Shown: one piece after another, positions 16,099-25,987 of the stretch
Position numbering within the stretch: position 1 is the stretch's first letter
How the letters are laid out: every line of letters starts with the position of its first letter
DNA from: Sphingopyxis sp. OAS728
GTDB lineage: Bacteria > Pseudomonadota > Alphaproteobacteria > Sphingomonadales > Sphingomonadaceae
Length of the DNA stretch: 64,000 nucleotides
Direction: 5' to 3'
NCBI RefSeq assembly: GCF_014873485.1
Contig: NZ_JADBDT010000001.1
Location: forward strand, 2,108,001 to 2,172,000
Position numbers and translations under genes: made by a program
The notes under the pieces: model-generated
Seen by the model: only the letters and a program-made list of their open reading frames with translations
Told to the model about the DNA's origin: nothing
The model's database searches: none

Positions 16099-16329
16099 TT
16101 ACGGACGTTCGATGCGGTAGTTTTCGATCACCGTATTGGCGAGCAGCTTGGCGCACATCGCGTCGAGGTCCGCGTCGCTCGTGCCGTCGGCAACGTCGAG
16201 TTCGATGAAGCGGCCCGCACGGACGTCTGCCACGCCGCCGAAACCGAGCCCCTCAAGCGCGTGATGGATCGCCTTGCCCTGCGGGTCGAGAACCCCCGGC
16301 TTGAGCGTCACATAGACATTCACTTTCAT
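16099..16329 (-). CDS. purS: Phosphoribosylformylglycinamidine synthase subunit PurS
   Basis: 76 residues from ATG 16329, the normal PurS size. It begins [21 protein letters not shown], and [20 protein letters not shown] is the conserved core. PurS bridges PurQ and PurL in the FGAM synthase complex. Longer in-frame starts upstream are rejected because PurS begins at this Met. Confidence 0.95.
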   Translation of the reverse strand: MKVNVYVTLKPGVLDPQGKAIHHALEGLGFGGVADVRAGRFIELDVADGTSDADLDAMCAKLLANTVIENYRIERP

Positions 16330-16522
16330 GGGGGCGGACCTTTGCTTTGGCGGGCTGGGAAGATGGGCGCGCCTATGCCCGCGAATCACTTCGGGGGCAA
16401 GGGGCGGCGCGGCGGGCGATCTTCGAAAAATGCCACTGTTCGGATTGCGAACCAGTCGCATCTTTCCTGTTGCGAATCCCTCGCACTATCCCTAAATCAG
16501 CATTGTTGAGAAGGATTCGCAC

Positions 16523-16696
16523 ATGGTCGTCTGTGTCTGCAACGCAATAAGAGAAAGCCAGCTGCGCGATGTCGCGCGCGATGGCCAATTGCGGTGCGCC
16601 AAGGCCGCCTATGCGCAATTGGGTCGCAAACCCAAGTGCGGCCAGTGCCTGCCTTTCGCTCGCAATATCATCAGCGACGTCGCCGCGACCGCCTGA
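16523..16696 (+). CDS. bfd: Bacterioferritin-associated ferredoxin Bfd
   Basis: 57 residues. Four cysteines (C4, C6, C39, C42) in the CxC...CxxC pattern bind the [2Fe-2S] cluster of Bfd. AAGGA lies 8 bases before the ATG. Bfd reduces ferric iron in bacterioferritin to release it; the bfr gene follows 99 bases downstream, an expected pairing. The gene is short and easily missed. Confidence 0.93.
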   Translation: MVVCVCNAIRESQLRDVARDGQLRCAKAAYAQLGRKPKCGQCLPFARNIISDVAATA

Positions 16697-16795
16697 TTTT
16701 TCTCGGTTTTCCGCCATTTTTGACCTTGGCCTGATGGGGCCGGGGCGCGTATAATGCGCCCACTCCATTCCAAGACAAAATGACAGGAAGACACC

Positions 16796-17278
16796 ATGAA
16801 GGGCGACGAAAAGGTCATCGATTTCCTCAACGAGGCGCTCAAGAACGAGCTGACCGCGATCAACCAGTACTGGCTGCACTATCGCATGCTCGACAATTGG
16901 GGCGTCGCGAAGCTCGCTGCGTTCGAACGCGAAGAGTCGATCGACGAGATGAAGCACGCCGACCAGCTCGCCGACCGCATCCTCTTCCTCGGCGGCCTTC
17001 CCAATTTCCAGATGCTCGGACGCCTCCGCGTCGGCGAGACGGTCGAGGAAATCCTCAAGGCCGACCTCGCGCTCGAGGAAGAAGCGATCCCCCTGCTCAA
17101 GGATGCGATGGCACACAGCGAAAGCGTCCGCGACTATGTCAGCCGCGACCTGTTCGGGTCGATCCTCGAAAGCGAAGAGCATCATGTCGACGAGCTGGAA
17201 AAGCAGTTCGAGATGATCGAGCGCATGGGAATCGAAAATTACATCCAGCTCCAGTCGAAGCCGGCCGGCGACGACTGA
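16796..17278 (+). CDS. bfr: Bacterioferritin
   Basis: 160 residues, the usual bacterioferritin length. Ferroxidase ligands are visible in KNELTAINQYW (E18) and REESIDEMKHAD (E51, H54), and M52, the haem-ligating methionine of bacterioferritins, is kept. The later EEHHVDELE supplies the second helix pair. It stores iron as a 24-mer. A rho-independent terminator follows at 17341. Confidence 0.96.
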   Translation: MKGDEKVIDFLNEALKNELTAINQYWLHYRMLDNWGVAKLAAFEREESIDEMKHADQLADRILFLGGLPNFQMLGRLRVGETVEEILKADLALEEEAIPLLKDAMAHSESVRDYVSRDLFGSILESEEHHVDELEKQFEMIERMGIENYIQLQSKPAGDD

Positions 17279-17287
17279 GCCCTTCGG

Positions 17288-17322
17288 CCTTCGTCATCCC
17301 GCCATTGCGGGAACGACGAAGG
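17288..17322. repeat. Palindromic hairpin after bfr
   Basis: CCTTCGTC (17288-17295) pairs with GACGAAGG, and inner CCCGC with GCGGG around a CATT loop. No T-run follows. It resembles half of the GTCATCCCGG-type intergenic palindromes elsewhere in the window. Confidence 0.6.
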
Positions 17323-17340
17323 ATAAAAACCACGGTTTTC

Positions 17341-17368
17341 AGGGGCGCTTTCGGGCGCCTCTTTTTTT
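17341..17368 (+). terminator. Rho-independent terminator of bfd-bfr
   Basis: An 8-bp GC-rich stem (17341-17348 with 17355-17362, one G.T pair) is followed by a run of seven T (17362-17368). Confidence 0.85.
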
Positions 17369-17514
17369 GCTTGTCTTTGCGAATAATTCTCAATAGCAAG
17401 GTGAGGCAGTCCCCTCCTGCCGGCCGCTGCAACTTAAAGCTGCGCTTTAAAGCGGCCGGCATCTTTTTCGAAAACGGGACGGACGGACTGCATGGGCCGG
17501 GAGAAACGAACCTC

Positions 17515-17934
17515 ATGCAAAGCAGCGAGCTGATCCGCCAATTGTCCGAACAGCCGCTGGTGCGTGATTTGTCCGTCGAAGCTGCACAGGCCGTTCTGGC
17601 CCTTAGATATTGCATCCTCTGCCGCCGCAGCGAACGCGATCCAATGCCCGAACTCGAACGCCGCTGGGGCAATATCCTCGCCGCGCGGCGCTATCGGCTG
17701 GTGGTCGAGGCGATCGGTCATGTCTGGCCCGAACCCTTTGCCGTCGCCCCGCCCTGCTGCCCGCGCGTCAGTTTCGACGAGGCGCTGCTTGCCGCGATGG
17801 TCGGCGCCGCCGCGCGCCGCGACCGCGTCCAGTTCGACTGGCTGACCGCCGAAATGCTGGGGAGCGATGCGCGCGAGATGCTGTTCGTCGCGCTGGAGAA
17901 TTTCATCCGCGCGCGGGCGCCGGGGCCGGTTTAG
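17515..17934 (+). CDS. Hypothetical protein
   Basis: 139 residues from ATG 17515; GGAG lies 11 bases upstream. Soluble, with cysteines in LRYCILCRRSERDPMPE and a PPCCPRVSFDEALL segment. No domain recognised. It stands alone between the bfr terminator and an intergenic palindrome element. Confidence 0.7.
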   Translation: MQSSELIRQLSEQPLVRDLSVEAAQAVLALRYCILCRRSERDPMPELERRWGNILAARRYRLVVEAIGHVWPEPFAVAPPCCPRVSFDEALLAAMVGAAARRDRVQFDWLTAEMLGSDAREMLFVALENFIRARAPGPV

Positions 17935-17937
17935 CAT

Positions 17938-18085
17938 CGGCTGGTTAGGGGTGGGGAGCTGTCCTTTGCGAACCCCGGCGAAAGCCGGGGCCCAGTGCGG
18001 AAAAGCGCAAGGTTAGTGTTGGAATTCCTGGGCCCCGGCTTTCGCCGGGGTTCACATTTTCATCGGCCGCAACTCGGTCGCCAGC
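17938..18085. repeat. Intergenic palindrome element, type A (copy 1)
   Basis: Perfect 26-base arms at 17970-17995 and 18028-18053, each itself a hairpin CCCCGGC-GAAA-GCCGGGG. The central spacer and both flanks are nearly the same as in the copy at 44166-44320, so the repeated unit is about 150 bases. Sphingomonad genomes carry such REP-like intergenic elements. Confidence 0.9.
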
Positions 18086-18098
18086 AGATCTTTCTTAC

Positions 18099-18662
18099 CT
18101 AGTCGACCGCGATGGGCTCTGCCGTCAAAAACCCCTGCTTGCACACCGGACTTTCGTCGCCGGCGAGACAGTCCGACCATCGGTACAGCTTCTCGATGCG
18201 GACCGCCGGACCGTCAGAGCCGCCGCCGCCCATGCCGATAAGCTGCTTGCCTGTGACCTCGCCGATGATCGTGACATTGGTGTGCGCCTCGACAAGGTGA
18301 GGATCGTAGACGCCGGGTCCGCAAGCGACGAAGGTCTGGTACGTCGGCTCGGGCGTCCAGCGCGGTTCGCCGTGGTCGCCGCTCCGCGCGAAGAGGATCG
18401 TCAGGCACGTCCCATTGACGTGATAGACACCTCCCGCCCAGCGAACGCGCTTCCCTATATGCTGTTCGTCCAACGCTTCCTCAGGCGTCAGCGGGGCGAC
18501 CTTGGCCGTCCGCAACATTTCAAGCTCGCGCTCGGAGTCGACCCGCGTATCCACCGCTGTCGGTGCTTCCGCCGGCTCGCTCGATGCAGCCATCGCACCG
18601 GGCGCGCCGAAGAGCCCCAGCGCTGCGGCACCGGCAAGCAATGCCCGCGCATTCCGCTTCAT
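18099..18662 (-). CDS. Secreted protein, possibly Slp-like outer-membrane family
   Basis: 187 residues from ATG 18662 (GTG 18671 is an alternative). The signal peptide is clear: KRNARALLAGAAALGLFGAPGAMA. The mature part has IGKRVRWAGGVYHVNG, VTIIGEVTGKQLIGMGG and a C-terminal RIEKLYRWSDC, reminiscent of Slp domains, but there is no lipobox cysteine. It is 22 bases downstream of the M16 protease and may be in the same transcript. The family call is tentative. Confidence 0.65.
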   Translation of the reverse strand: MKRNARALLAGAAALGLFGAPGAMAASSEPAEAPTAVDTRVDSERELEMLRTAKVAPLTPEEALDEQHIGKRVRWAGGVYHVNGTCLTILFARSGDHGEPRWTPEPTYQTFVACGPGVYDPHLVEAHTNVTIIGEVTGKQLIGMGGGGSDGPAVRIEKLYRWSDCLAGDESPVCKQGFLTAEPIAVD

Positions 18663-18684
18663 CGTCGGCACGTCCCGCGCCCCG

Positions 18685-21579
18685 TTATTTGCCCGCCTTG
18701 TCGCTAACCGCCTTGATCACCAGCGCCTTGTCATCGACCAGATAGCGCTTCGCGAGAGCCTGCAACTCTGCCGGCGTCGCCGCCTCGACCTCGCCGATCC
18801 CCTTACGGCTGCGGTCGAGGCGATCGGCGTGGCTTGTCGCCTCCGAAACATAGTTCAGCCAATAGCTATTCTCGCGCCGCGACTTCACCATCGCTTCGAG
18901 CAACGGCTTGCGCGCGCGATCGAGCAGGTCGGCGTCGACCGGCTTGTCGCGCAGTTCCTTGGCGATCGCGAAGATCGCCGCGCGCGTCGTCGCGAGATCC
19001 TTATAATCGACATTGCTCGCGGCGAAGAGATGGCCATAGCCGGGGAACTCGTCGGACAGGCTGGCCGCGGCGCCGGGGCTATAGCTCTCGCCGAGCTTCT
19101 CGCGCAGCTCCTCGGTCAGCATCAGCTGCATCGCGCGCGACAACAGGGTGAGCTGCATCGCCTCGCCAAGATCGCTGTCGTCGCGCGCGGGCCAATAGAC
19201 GCGCAGTTCGGCCTGTTCGGCGGGGCCCTTGTGAATGAGGGTGCGCTCGCTGCGGTCGGTCGCATACTGGCGGATGCGCGCCTCGGTGCGCGGATCGAAG
19301 GCGGCGCGACGTTCGGGCAGCGCACCGAAACTGGTCGCGATCGCGTCGATCGCCGCCTGCTCGTCGATGTCGCCGACGACGCCGATCTCGATCGCGCCAT
19401 GCGCGAAGCTGTCGGCGATCGCGGACTTCAGCTGCGCCCAGTCGAGCGTCATCAGCTTTTCGAGCGGCGGTGTCTGCGAACGCGGGTCGTTGTTCGCGAG
19501 GATGCCGCCGACGTCGCGGCCGAGCACCGCCGCCGGCGTGGCGTCGTTCGCGGCATATTGCTGCGGCAGCACGCGGCGGATCAAGGCGAGCCCGTCGGGG
19601 CGATAGCCGGGATGGGTGAGATAGGCCGCCATCAGCTTTGCCTGCAGCCCGAAATCCTCGGGCGAGGTCAGCGCCGACCCGCCGAACGAGTCGGTCGAGT
19701 TGCCGAACACCGGGCTGATCGTCTTCCCCGCGAGGATCGAGCGCAGGTCGTCGAGGCTATGCGCCTCAAGGCCGCCCAACATCAGTGAACCCGCGAGCGA
19801 CACCCTGGTCGGATCGTCGCGCGTCGCGAGCAGCGTGCCGCCGTCGACGCGCAGCGACAGCAGGACCTTCTCCTTCTGGAAATCGGTCTTCTTGATATTG
19901 AGCATGACATTGTTGGCGAAGCGGATGCGGCGGATGCCAAGATCCTCGACGCGCTCGTCGCTGACGATTTTGCCCGGCGTGCCGAAATCGTCATAGGCGA
20001 AGGCGGCGTTTGCGGCCTCGGTCGGCGCCGCGACGGCGACCTGGGTCGACGCACGCAGCGCGGCGAGGACCGCATCGGTGCCGCCCTCGACGGGCTTTTT
20101 CGTCGTGACGCGCGCAAGCGGTGCGCTGAGCCCTTCCATGCGCTTCTGGAATGCGGCGGTTACCGCAGCCGCGGTCAACGACGGCGCGGTTGCTTCGAAC
20201 AGCGCCTGCGTGGTTTCGGGGCGGACGAGGACGAAATCGCCGTCCGCCGCCAAGACCAGCGCGTCGGCGAGCGCGTCGCTGCGCCGCGTCGTCACCCCGG
20301 CGACAGCGTTTTTGAGCGCCGTGCGGCGGTTCGCGAGCTGCTCGTCGACCTCGGCCTGCGTGAAGCCATGTTCGAGCGCGCGGCGCTGTTCTTGTTCGAC
20401 GAGCGCGAGGGCTTCCTTCCACGCACCTTCCTTGGCGACCGCGCCGACGGTGAACTGGTCAAAAGTCTTCCAGCCTGTCGCGTCGTTGAAATAGCCGGTC
20501 AGGATCGGCGAATCCTCACCCAGCGCGATCTTCGCGAGCCGGCGGCTGACGATCGCCTCGCCCACATCTTCGGCAAGGCTGCGCGCGCGCTTCGCCTTAG
20601 TATCGGGTTCGTCGACCCACGGCTTGAAGGCCGAGATGGTCACCGAATCCTGGATCGCGGGATCGACGAAATCGTCGGCGGCTGCGGCGCGCTTATAGTC
20701 GACATTGCCGATATCGGGATCGGCGCCCGCGGGGCCGCGCCCCTTCCAGTCGGCAAAGCGCGCCTTGATCTTCGCCTCGATCGCGGCGGGATCGAAGTCG
20801 CCGACCATCACCAGCGTCGCGCGCTCGGGACGGTAATAACGGTCGTATAGATCGCGCAGCCGCGCGGCGGGCGCGGTCTTGATCACCTCTTCGGTGCCGA
20901 CGGGAATGCGGCTTGCGACCTTCATGCCCTTCATCTGGAAGTCGAGCTGATCGATCAGGCTGCGCAGCTGATAGGTATCGCGCGCGCGGCGTTCGGACAG
21001 GATGATCCCGCGTTCGCGGTCGACCGCGGCGGGATCGATGGTCAGATTGCTGCCGGTCTCGCGCATCAGCATCAGCCCGGTGTCGATCAGGTCGTCCGAC
21101 GCATTGGGCAGGTCGAGCTGGTAGATCGTCTGGTCGAAGCCGGTCGAGGCATTGGTATCGGCGCCGAACGCCAGCCCCTTGCGTTCGAGCAGCTTGATCA
21201 TCTCGCCTTCGGGCACATTGGTCGATCCGTTGAACGCCATATGTTCGAGGAAATGCGCGAGGCCGCGCTGGTCGTCGGCCTCGGCAAAGCTGCCGACCGC
21301 GAAGCGCATGCGCAGCACGACGCTGTCCTTGGGCGTGCTGTTCTTCAGCAGCGCATATTTCATTCCGTTGGGGAGCACGCCGAACACAATGTTCGGGTCG
21401 ACCGGCACGTCGCTTGCCGCAAAGTTCCACGCCTTGGACGCCTCGGTCTGCGGATTGACCGCCGCGGGCGCGGCAACCTTCGCAGGCGCTTCTTTCGCGT
21501 AGGCGGGAGCGGTGCTGGCGATCAGGAAGACGAGGGGCGACAGCGCGGTCGAAGCACGCCGGACAAAGGATTTGGTCAT
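18685..21579 (-). CDS. M16 family zinc metallopeptidase (insulinase/pitrilysin type)
   Basis: 964 residues with a signal peptide (about 1-28). The inverted zinc motif HFLEHM gives H109, E112, H113; R/Y-containing C-terminal M16 domains follow, so it has the four-domain layout of a full-length pitrilysin. Probably periplasmic. It lies 42 bases downstream of a diguanylate cyclase gene on the same strand. Confidence 0.93.
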   Translation of the reverse strand: MTKSFVRRASTALSPLVFLIASTAPAYAKEAPAKVAAPAAVNPQTEASKAWNFAASDVPVDPNIVFGVLPNGMKYALLKNSTPKDSVVLRMRFAVGSFAEADDQRGLAHFLEHMAFNGSTNVPEGEMIKLLERKGLAFGADTNASTGFDQTIYQLDLPNASDDLIDTGLMLMRETGSNLTIDPAAVDRERGIILSERRARDTYQLRSLIDQLDFQMKGMKVASRIPVGTEEVIKTAPAARLRDLYDRYYRPERATLVMVGDFDPAAIEAKIKARFADWKGRGPAGADPDIGNVDYKRAAAADDFVDPAIQDSVTISAFKPWVDEPDTKAKRARSLAEDVGEAIVSRRLAKIALGEDSPILTGYFNDATGWKTFDQFTVGAVAKEGAWKEALALVEQEQRRALEHGFTQAEVDEQLANRRTALKNAVAGVTTRRSDALADALVLAADGDFVLVRPETTQALFEATAPSLTAAAVTAAFQKRMEGLSAPLARVTTKKPVEGGTDAVLAALRASTQVAVAAPTEAANAAFAYDDFGTPGKIVSDERVEDLGIRRIRFANNVMLNIKKTDFQKEKVLLSLRVDGGTLLATRDDPTRVSLAGSLMLGGLEAHSLDDLRSILAGKTISPVFGNSTDSFGGSALTSPEDFGLQAKLMAAYLTHPGYRPDGLALIRRVLPQQYAANDATPAAVLGRDVGGILANNDPRSQTPPLEKLMTLDWAQLKSAIADSFAHGAIEIGVVGDIDEQAAIDAIATSFGALPERRAAFDPRTEARIRQYATDRSERTLIHKGPAEQAELRVYWPARDDSDLGEAMQLTLLSRAMQLMLTEELREKLGESYSPGAAASLSDEFPGYGHLFAASNVDYKDLATTRAAIFAIAKELRDKPVDADLLDRARKPLLEAMVKSRRENSYWLNYVSEATSHADRLDRSRKGIGEVEAATPAELQALAKRYLVDDKALVIKAVSDKAGK

Positions 21580-21621
21580 GTGACAGATGTGGCCACCGCC
21601 CTTCGGGCGGTCAAGCCGCCG

Positions 21622-22767
21622 TTACGCGACCCGGCCGATGCTTTCGACAGACGACGTCTTCGCGCGATCGGCGGCTTTCGCAGCATAGAGCGCGCGGTCG
21701 GCGACCTCGAGCAATTTACGCGCGCTGTCGCCATGTTCGGGCCAATGGGCGGTGCCGATGCCCGCGCCGACGCCGATCGACCGGCCGCCGATGCGGTAAG
21801 GCGCGGCGAGCGCGGCGAGGACATGGTCGGCGAGCGAGGTTTTGAGCAGGATCGACCCCGCGGGCACGAGGATCGCGAATTCGTCGCCGCCCTGCCGAGC
21901 GACGACGGCATGATTGCCGCACGCACGGCGCAGGCGCTCGGCGAGCTCGCACAGCACGCCGTCGCCGATTGCATGGCCATGCTGGTCGTTGATCGGTTTG
22001 AAGCCGTTGAGGTCGAGCAGCGCAATCGCGAACGGCCTCGCCGCATCGCCCTTCGCAATCTCCTCGTCGAGCCGCATGTCGAACTCGCGGCGATTGGCGA
22101 GGCCGGTCAGCGGATCAGTGTGCGCAAGGTCGCGCATCTGGTGCTGGAGCTGGAGCAGGTCGATCAGCTGGTCATGCTGTTGCAGGATCATGCGCAGCAG
22201 GAAGATCGTCGCGACGACGAGGCTGGTGCCCGCAGCGATTTCGGGCGGATTGCCCGAGGTCAGCATCAGGAAGGAGATCGGCACCAACCCGATCAGCAGG
22301 TTGATGAAGGTCGCGAGGCGGATCGACGAGAGGCAATAGGCGGTAGCAAGCGAGCCCATCGCCATGATCATCGCATAATAGCTGTGCGTCGAGGCCGGCG
22401 CGGCGAGCCAGTTGATCACCGTCCAGCTGCTGCACATCGCGCCCGTCGTTCCCGACAGCCACATCGATTCCTTAATCATCCGCCGCGCGCGACGAAGGCT
22501 CATCCGCCGGCCGCGATTGTGCATGAGGAAGACGAAGCCGAGCAGGCCGATGAGCGCGAGCGTTACCGGGAAACCGATGCGGACGATCGGGTGCACCGTG
22601 TCGACCCCGGCATAGATGGCGGTCGGCGTCGTCGCCGCCAGCATCAGGAACAGCATCGGGGTCAGCGTTTCGACGCGATTGGCGCGCAGCAAGGCCACGT
22701 CGTCCCGAATCGCGTCCGGAATCGGCGGAAAGAAGCGCGTGCGCAGCCAGTGATAGACCCCCGTCAT
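21622..22767 (-). CDS. Membrane-bound diguanylate cyclase (GGDEF)
   Basis: 381 residues. The N-terminal 200 residues contain about six hydrophobic helices. The GGDEF domain begins near 213 (AHTDPLTGLANRREFD) and has the signature GGDEF at 293-297, so it should make c-di-GMP from GTP. No RxxD I-site stands five residues before GGDEF, so product inhibition may be lacking. Two PilZ proteins in the window are potential c-di-GMP readers. Confidence 0.94.
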   Translation of the reverse strand: MTGVYHWLRTRFFPPIPDAIRDDVALLRANRVETLTPMLFLMLAATTPTAIYAGVDTVHPIVRIGFPVTLALIGLLGFVFLMHNRGRRMSLRRARRMIKESMWLSGTTGAMCSSWTVINWLAAPASTHSYYAMIMAMGSLATAYCLSSIRLATFINLLIGLVPISFLMLTSGNPPEIAAGTSLVVATIFLLRMILQQHDQLIDLLQLQHQMRDLAHTDPLTGLANRREFDMRLDEEIAKGDAARPFAIALLDLNGFKPINDQHGHAIGDGVLCELAERLRRACGNHAVVARQGGDEFAILVPAGSILLKTSLADHVLAALAAPYRIGGRSIGVGAGIGTAHWPEHGDSARKLLEVADRALYAAKAADRAKTSSVESIGRVA

Positions 22768-22926
22768 AGCGGCGGGATAGCAAGGCCGAGTAAAGCAGAA
22801 GTTAAGGAACGAAAGCTTGTGTTATCACCGACGTAAGCGCTCCGCGCGGGCGGATGGCTTGCGAAATATTAACCATATGTAGGGACAAGCGCGGCCACAA
22901 ATTCCGTGCCCGACAGGAGCAACGCC

Positions 22927-24915
22927 ATGTCCTATCCGATGCCGCCGCTGACTTCGCCTGCCCCCGCACCGACCGTGCCGATGCCGTCGGCCGATCCCAC
23001 GCTGCCGCAGAACGACACTCCCGTGGCGCAGGTGGCGCGCGCGGCGCAGCTCACTGCGACGCAGGCGGTTTATACATGGACGACCGATGTGCCGACGCTG
23101 CCCGGCGTTCCGCTCGCGACCGACGTGCCCAAGAATGACGAGCCGACGATCGCGTGGTTCGTCATCTTGATCGGCGTCGGGCTCGACATCGTGCGTAACG
23201 CGCTGACGGTAAAGCTTGGCGGGGTCGACAAGGGCGAACTCGACAGTCCGCGTGCGCAATATGAGGCGGCCTTGGTCGAATGCGACGCGATAGAAGCGTC
23301 GGCGGCGAAGATTGCGGCTGAGCATGGCGTGCACACCGGCGGCAATATCTTTGAGCGCATGATCGGCGATGTCGAGAATGCGGTCGCCGCCGCCGAGCGC
23401 GACGCGCATGTCGCGTTGCTCAAAGGTTATAAGGACCGGCTCGAAGAGCTGATGAAGGTCGAGGATGCCGACGGGCTCGGCAGCAAGACACCACGCAGCA
23501 TCGACGCCTATCGCGCGCTGTTTGCGACGCTACCCGTTCCGGGCATCAGCTATATGTTCCAGGATGACAGCACCTTCGCGCGCCTCCGCGTGCAGGGCCC
23601 GAACTGCATGCTGATCACCGCGGTCGGCGATGCGCTGCCCGCCAATTTCCCGCTAAGCGCCGCCCAATATGCCGCCGTCGTCAATGGCGACACGCTGGCG
23701 GCGGCGCTCGCCGACGGGCGCCTCTTCCTGCTCGACTATGCCCCGCTTGCAGTGATCGATCCCGGCACCTATGGCACCGAAGCGAAATATATCTGGCAAC
23801 CGATGGCGCTGTTCGCGATCCCGCCAGGTGGCTCTTCGCTGATCCCGGTCGCGATCCAGTGCGGACAGGACCCGGCCGACTATCCGATCTTCACCCCCTC
23901 CTCCGTTGCCGAGAAAATCTGGGGCTGGGAGATGGCAAAGTTCGTCGTGCAGGTCGCCGACGGCAATTATCACGAGCTGTTCGCGCACCTCGCGCGCACG
24001 CATCTGGTGATCGAGGCGTTCGCGGTGGCGACGCATCGGCATCTCGCCGAGGTCCATCCGGTCTGGGCGCTGCTCGTCCCGCATTTCGAAGGCACGCTGT
24101 TCATCAACGAGCAGGCGGCGACGTCGCTGATCGCGGCGAACGGTCCGATCGACCATATTTTCGCCGGCACGATCGCGTCGAGCCAGCTCGCCGCAGTCGA
24201 CGCGCGGCTCGCGTTCGATTTTTACGGCAAGATGCCGCGCGCCGATTTCGCGGCCCGCGGCGTCGGCGTGGATTCGGCGCTCGCAGAATATCCCTACCGC
24301 GACGACGCGCTGCTCGTCTGGGACGCGATCCACGAGTGGGCGCGGCAATATGTCGACCTCTATTATGCGCACGACGCCGATGTCGTCGCCGATACCGAAC
24401 TCACCGCATGGGCGACCTGCCTTGCGGGCGAGGCGAAGATCAAGGGCTTCGGACCGGTGACGACGCGCGCGCAGCTTGCCGAAATCTGCGCGATGGTGAT
24501 GTTCACGGCGAGCGCGCAGCATGCCGCGGTCAATTTCCCGCAAAAGGACATCATGGCCTTTGCCCCCGCGATCACCGGTGCGGGCTGGCAGGCGGCACCG
24601 AACGGGCAGCGCGGACACGACAAGGCGGGCTGGCTCGCGATGATGCCGCCGATGGCGCTCGCGCTCGAACAGCTCAACGTGCTCGAACTGCTGGGCTCGG
24701 TGCATTACCGCCCGCTCGGCGATTATCGCAGCAACGCCTTTCCCTATCCTTTGTGGTTTCAGGACCCGCGCGTGACCGGAGCCGAAGGGCCGCTGGCGTG
24801 GTTCCAGGCGGCGCTTGCGGGGGTCGAGGCAGAGATCGTGGCGCGCAATGCGGAGCGGATGCAGCCCTATCCCTATCTGCAGCCGAGTTTAATCCCGACG
24901 AGCATCAATATCTGA
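22927..24915 (+). CDS. Lipoxygenase
   Basis: 662 residues from ATG 22927 (AGGAG seven bases upstream). The iron-binding region AHLARTHLVIEAFAVATHRHL gives H354 and H359, preceded by WEMAKFVVQVADGNYHEL; the C-terminal residue is isoleucine (TSINI), the conserved iron ligand. Lipoxygenases add O2 to polyunsaturated fatty acids. No PLAT domain and no signal peptide are evident. Lipoxygenases are rare in bacteria but have been reported from Sphingopyxis, which supports the taxonomic guess. The physiological substrate is unclear, since these bacteria make few polyunsaturated fatty acids. Confidence 0.93.
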   Translation: MSYPMPPLTSPAPAPTVPMPSADPTLPQNDTPVAQVARAAQLTATQAVYTWTTDVPTLPGVPLATDVPKNDEPTIAWFVILIGVGLDIVRNALTVKLGGVDKGELDSPRAQYEAALVECDAIEASAAKIAAEHGVHTGGNIFERMIGDVENAVAAAERDAHVALLKGYKDRLEELMKVEDADGLGSKTPRSIDAYRALFATLPVPGISYMFQDDSTFARLRVQGPNCMLITAVGDALPANFPLSAAQYAAVVNGDTLAAALADGRLFLLDYAPLAVIDPGTYGTEAKYIWQPMALFAIPPGGSSLIPVAIQCGQDPADYPIFTPSSVAEKIWGWEMAKFVVQVADGNYHELFAHLARTHLVIEAFAVATHRHLAEVHPVWALLVPHFEGTLFINEQAATSLIAANGPIDHIFAGTIASSQLAAVDARLAFDFYGKMPRADFAARGVGVDSALAEYPYRDDALLVWDAIHEWARQYVDLYYAHDADVVADTELTAWATCLAGEAKIKGFGPVTTRAQLAEICAMVMFTASAQHAAVNFPQKDIMAFAPAITGAGWQAAPNGQRGHDKAGWLAMMPPMALALEQLNVLELLGSVHYRPLGDYRSNAFPYPLWFQDPRVTGAEGPLAWFQAALAGVEAEIVARNAERMQPYPYLQPSLIPTSINI

Positions 24916-24928
24916 GGTTCCGGAAATG

Positions 24929-24993
24929 CGAACCCCGGCGAAAGCCGAGGTCCATGACAGCTTAGCTGGGCCCCGGCTTTCGCCGGGGTGCAC
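24929..24993. repeat. Intergenic palindrome element, type A (short copy)
   Basis: Arms 24932-24954 and 24966-24989 carry the CCCCGGC-GAAA-GCCGGGG core, with one changed base in the left arm. The spacer is shorter than in the copies at 17938 and 44166. It lies between converging lipoxygenase and purC genes. Confidence 0.85.
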
Positions 24994-24999
24994 GAGAGC

Positions 25000-25779
25000 T
25001 TAGCTGCCCTTTTTCTTCCGGTGGCTTTCGAGGTCGAGCACGGCATTCTCGCCGCCTTCGGGCAGCAGGCCGAGGCGGCGCGCGACTTCCTGATAGGCTT
25101 CGACCTCACCACCGAGATCGCGGCGGAAGCGGTCCTTGTCGAGCTTTTCGTTCGTCGTCATGTCCCACAGACGGCAGCCGTCGGGGCTGATCTCGTCGGC
25201 AAGGATGATGCGGCTGAAATCGCCTTCATAGAGGCGCCCGAATTCGAGCTTGAAGTCGACGAGGCGGATGCCGACCGCGGCGAACATGCCCGACATGAAG
25301 TCGTTGATGCGGATCGCCATGTCCTGGATGTCGTGAAGCTCGTCCTGGCTGCACCAGTTGAAGCAAGCGATATGCTCCTCGGCGACGAGCGGATCGCCGA
25401 GCGCGTCGTCCTTGTAGCAATATTCGATCAGCGTGCGGGGAAGCTGCGTGCCCTCCTCGATGCCGAGGCGCTTTGACAGCGTGCCCGCGGCGACGTTGCG
25501 CACGATCACTTCGATCGGGACGATCTCGACCTGCCGGATCAGCTGTTCGCGCATGTTGAGGCGGCGGATGAAGTGCGTCGGAACACCGATGTTGCCAAGC
25601 AGCGTGAAGACATGCTCCGAAATCCGGTTGTTCAGCACGCCCTTGCCGCTGATCGTACCCTTTTTCTGGGCGTTGAACGCGGTCGCATCGTCCTTGAAAT
25701 ACTGGATCAGCGTGCCCGGTTCGGGGCCCTCGTACAGGATCTTCGCTTTGCCTTCGTAGATCTGGCGGCGACGGGACAT
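25000..25779 (-). CDS. purC: Phosphoribosylaminoimidazole-succinocarboxamide synthase PurC
   Basis: 259 residues, the usual bacterial PurC length. It begins [16 protein letters not shown] (ATP-binding P-loop-like turn), with the SAICAR synthetase signatures [13 protein letters not shown] and [10 protein letters not shown], then ISPDGCRLW. It joins CAIR and aspartate in purine synthesis. It is 8.7 kb from purQ/purS, so it is not in that operon. Confidence 0.96.
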   Translation of the reverse strand: MSRRRQIYEGKAKILYEGPEPGTLIQYFKDDATAFNAQKKGTISGKGVLNNRISEHVFTLLGNIGVPTHFIRRLNMREQLIRQVEIVPIEVIVRNVAAGTLSKRLGIEEGTQLPRTLIEYCYKDDALGDPLVAEEHIACFNWCSQDELHDIQDMAIRINDFMSGMFAAVGIRLVDFKLEFGRLYEGDFSRIILADEISPDGCRLWDMTTNEKLDKDRFRRDLGGEVEAYQEVARRLGLLPEGGENAVLDLESHRKKKGS

Positions 25780-25987
25780 GGGCGCAAACTTTCTGTCGGA
25801 ACCAAATGAATGACCCCGGCAAAGCGACTCGGTTGGAGGCGCGCCGCCGGGGCGATGCGGCGCCTATAGCGACAAAGGTCGGGCGCGTCATCCCCGGCAT
25901 GATGCCCATTGCCTTACGTTTACGTAAAGTGCTTGCCATCGCCCGCCCCGCTTGCAACCATGACCGCAAAGCCAAGGAGAGAGATGG

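Noticed and set aside
17970..18053. Possible CRISPR-like repeats
   Set aside because: The units are paired palindromes with no regular spacers and no cas genes in the window.
18502..19788. Plus-strand frame opposite the M16 protease
   Set aside because: Antisense shadow of a gene with clear zinc motif and signal peptide.
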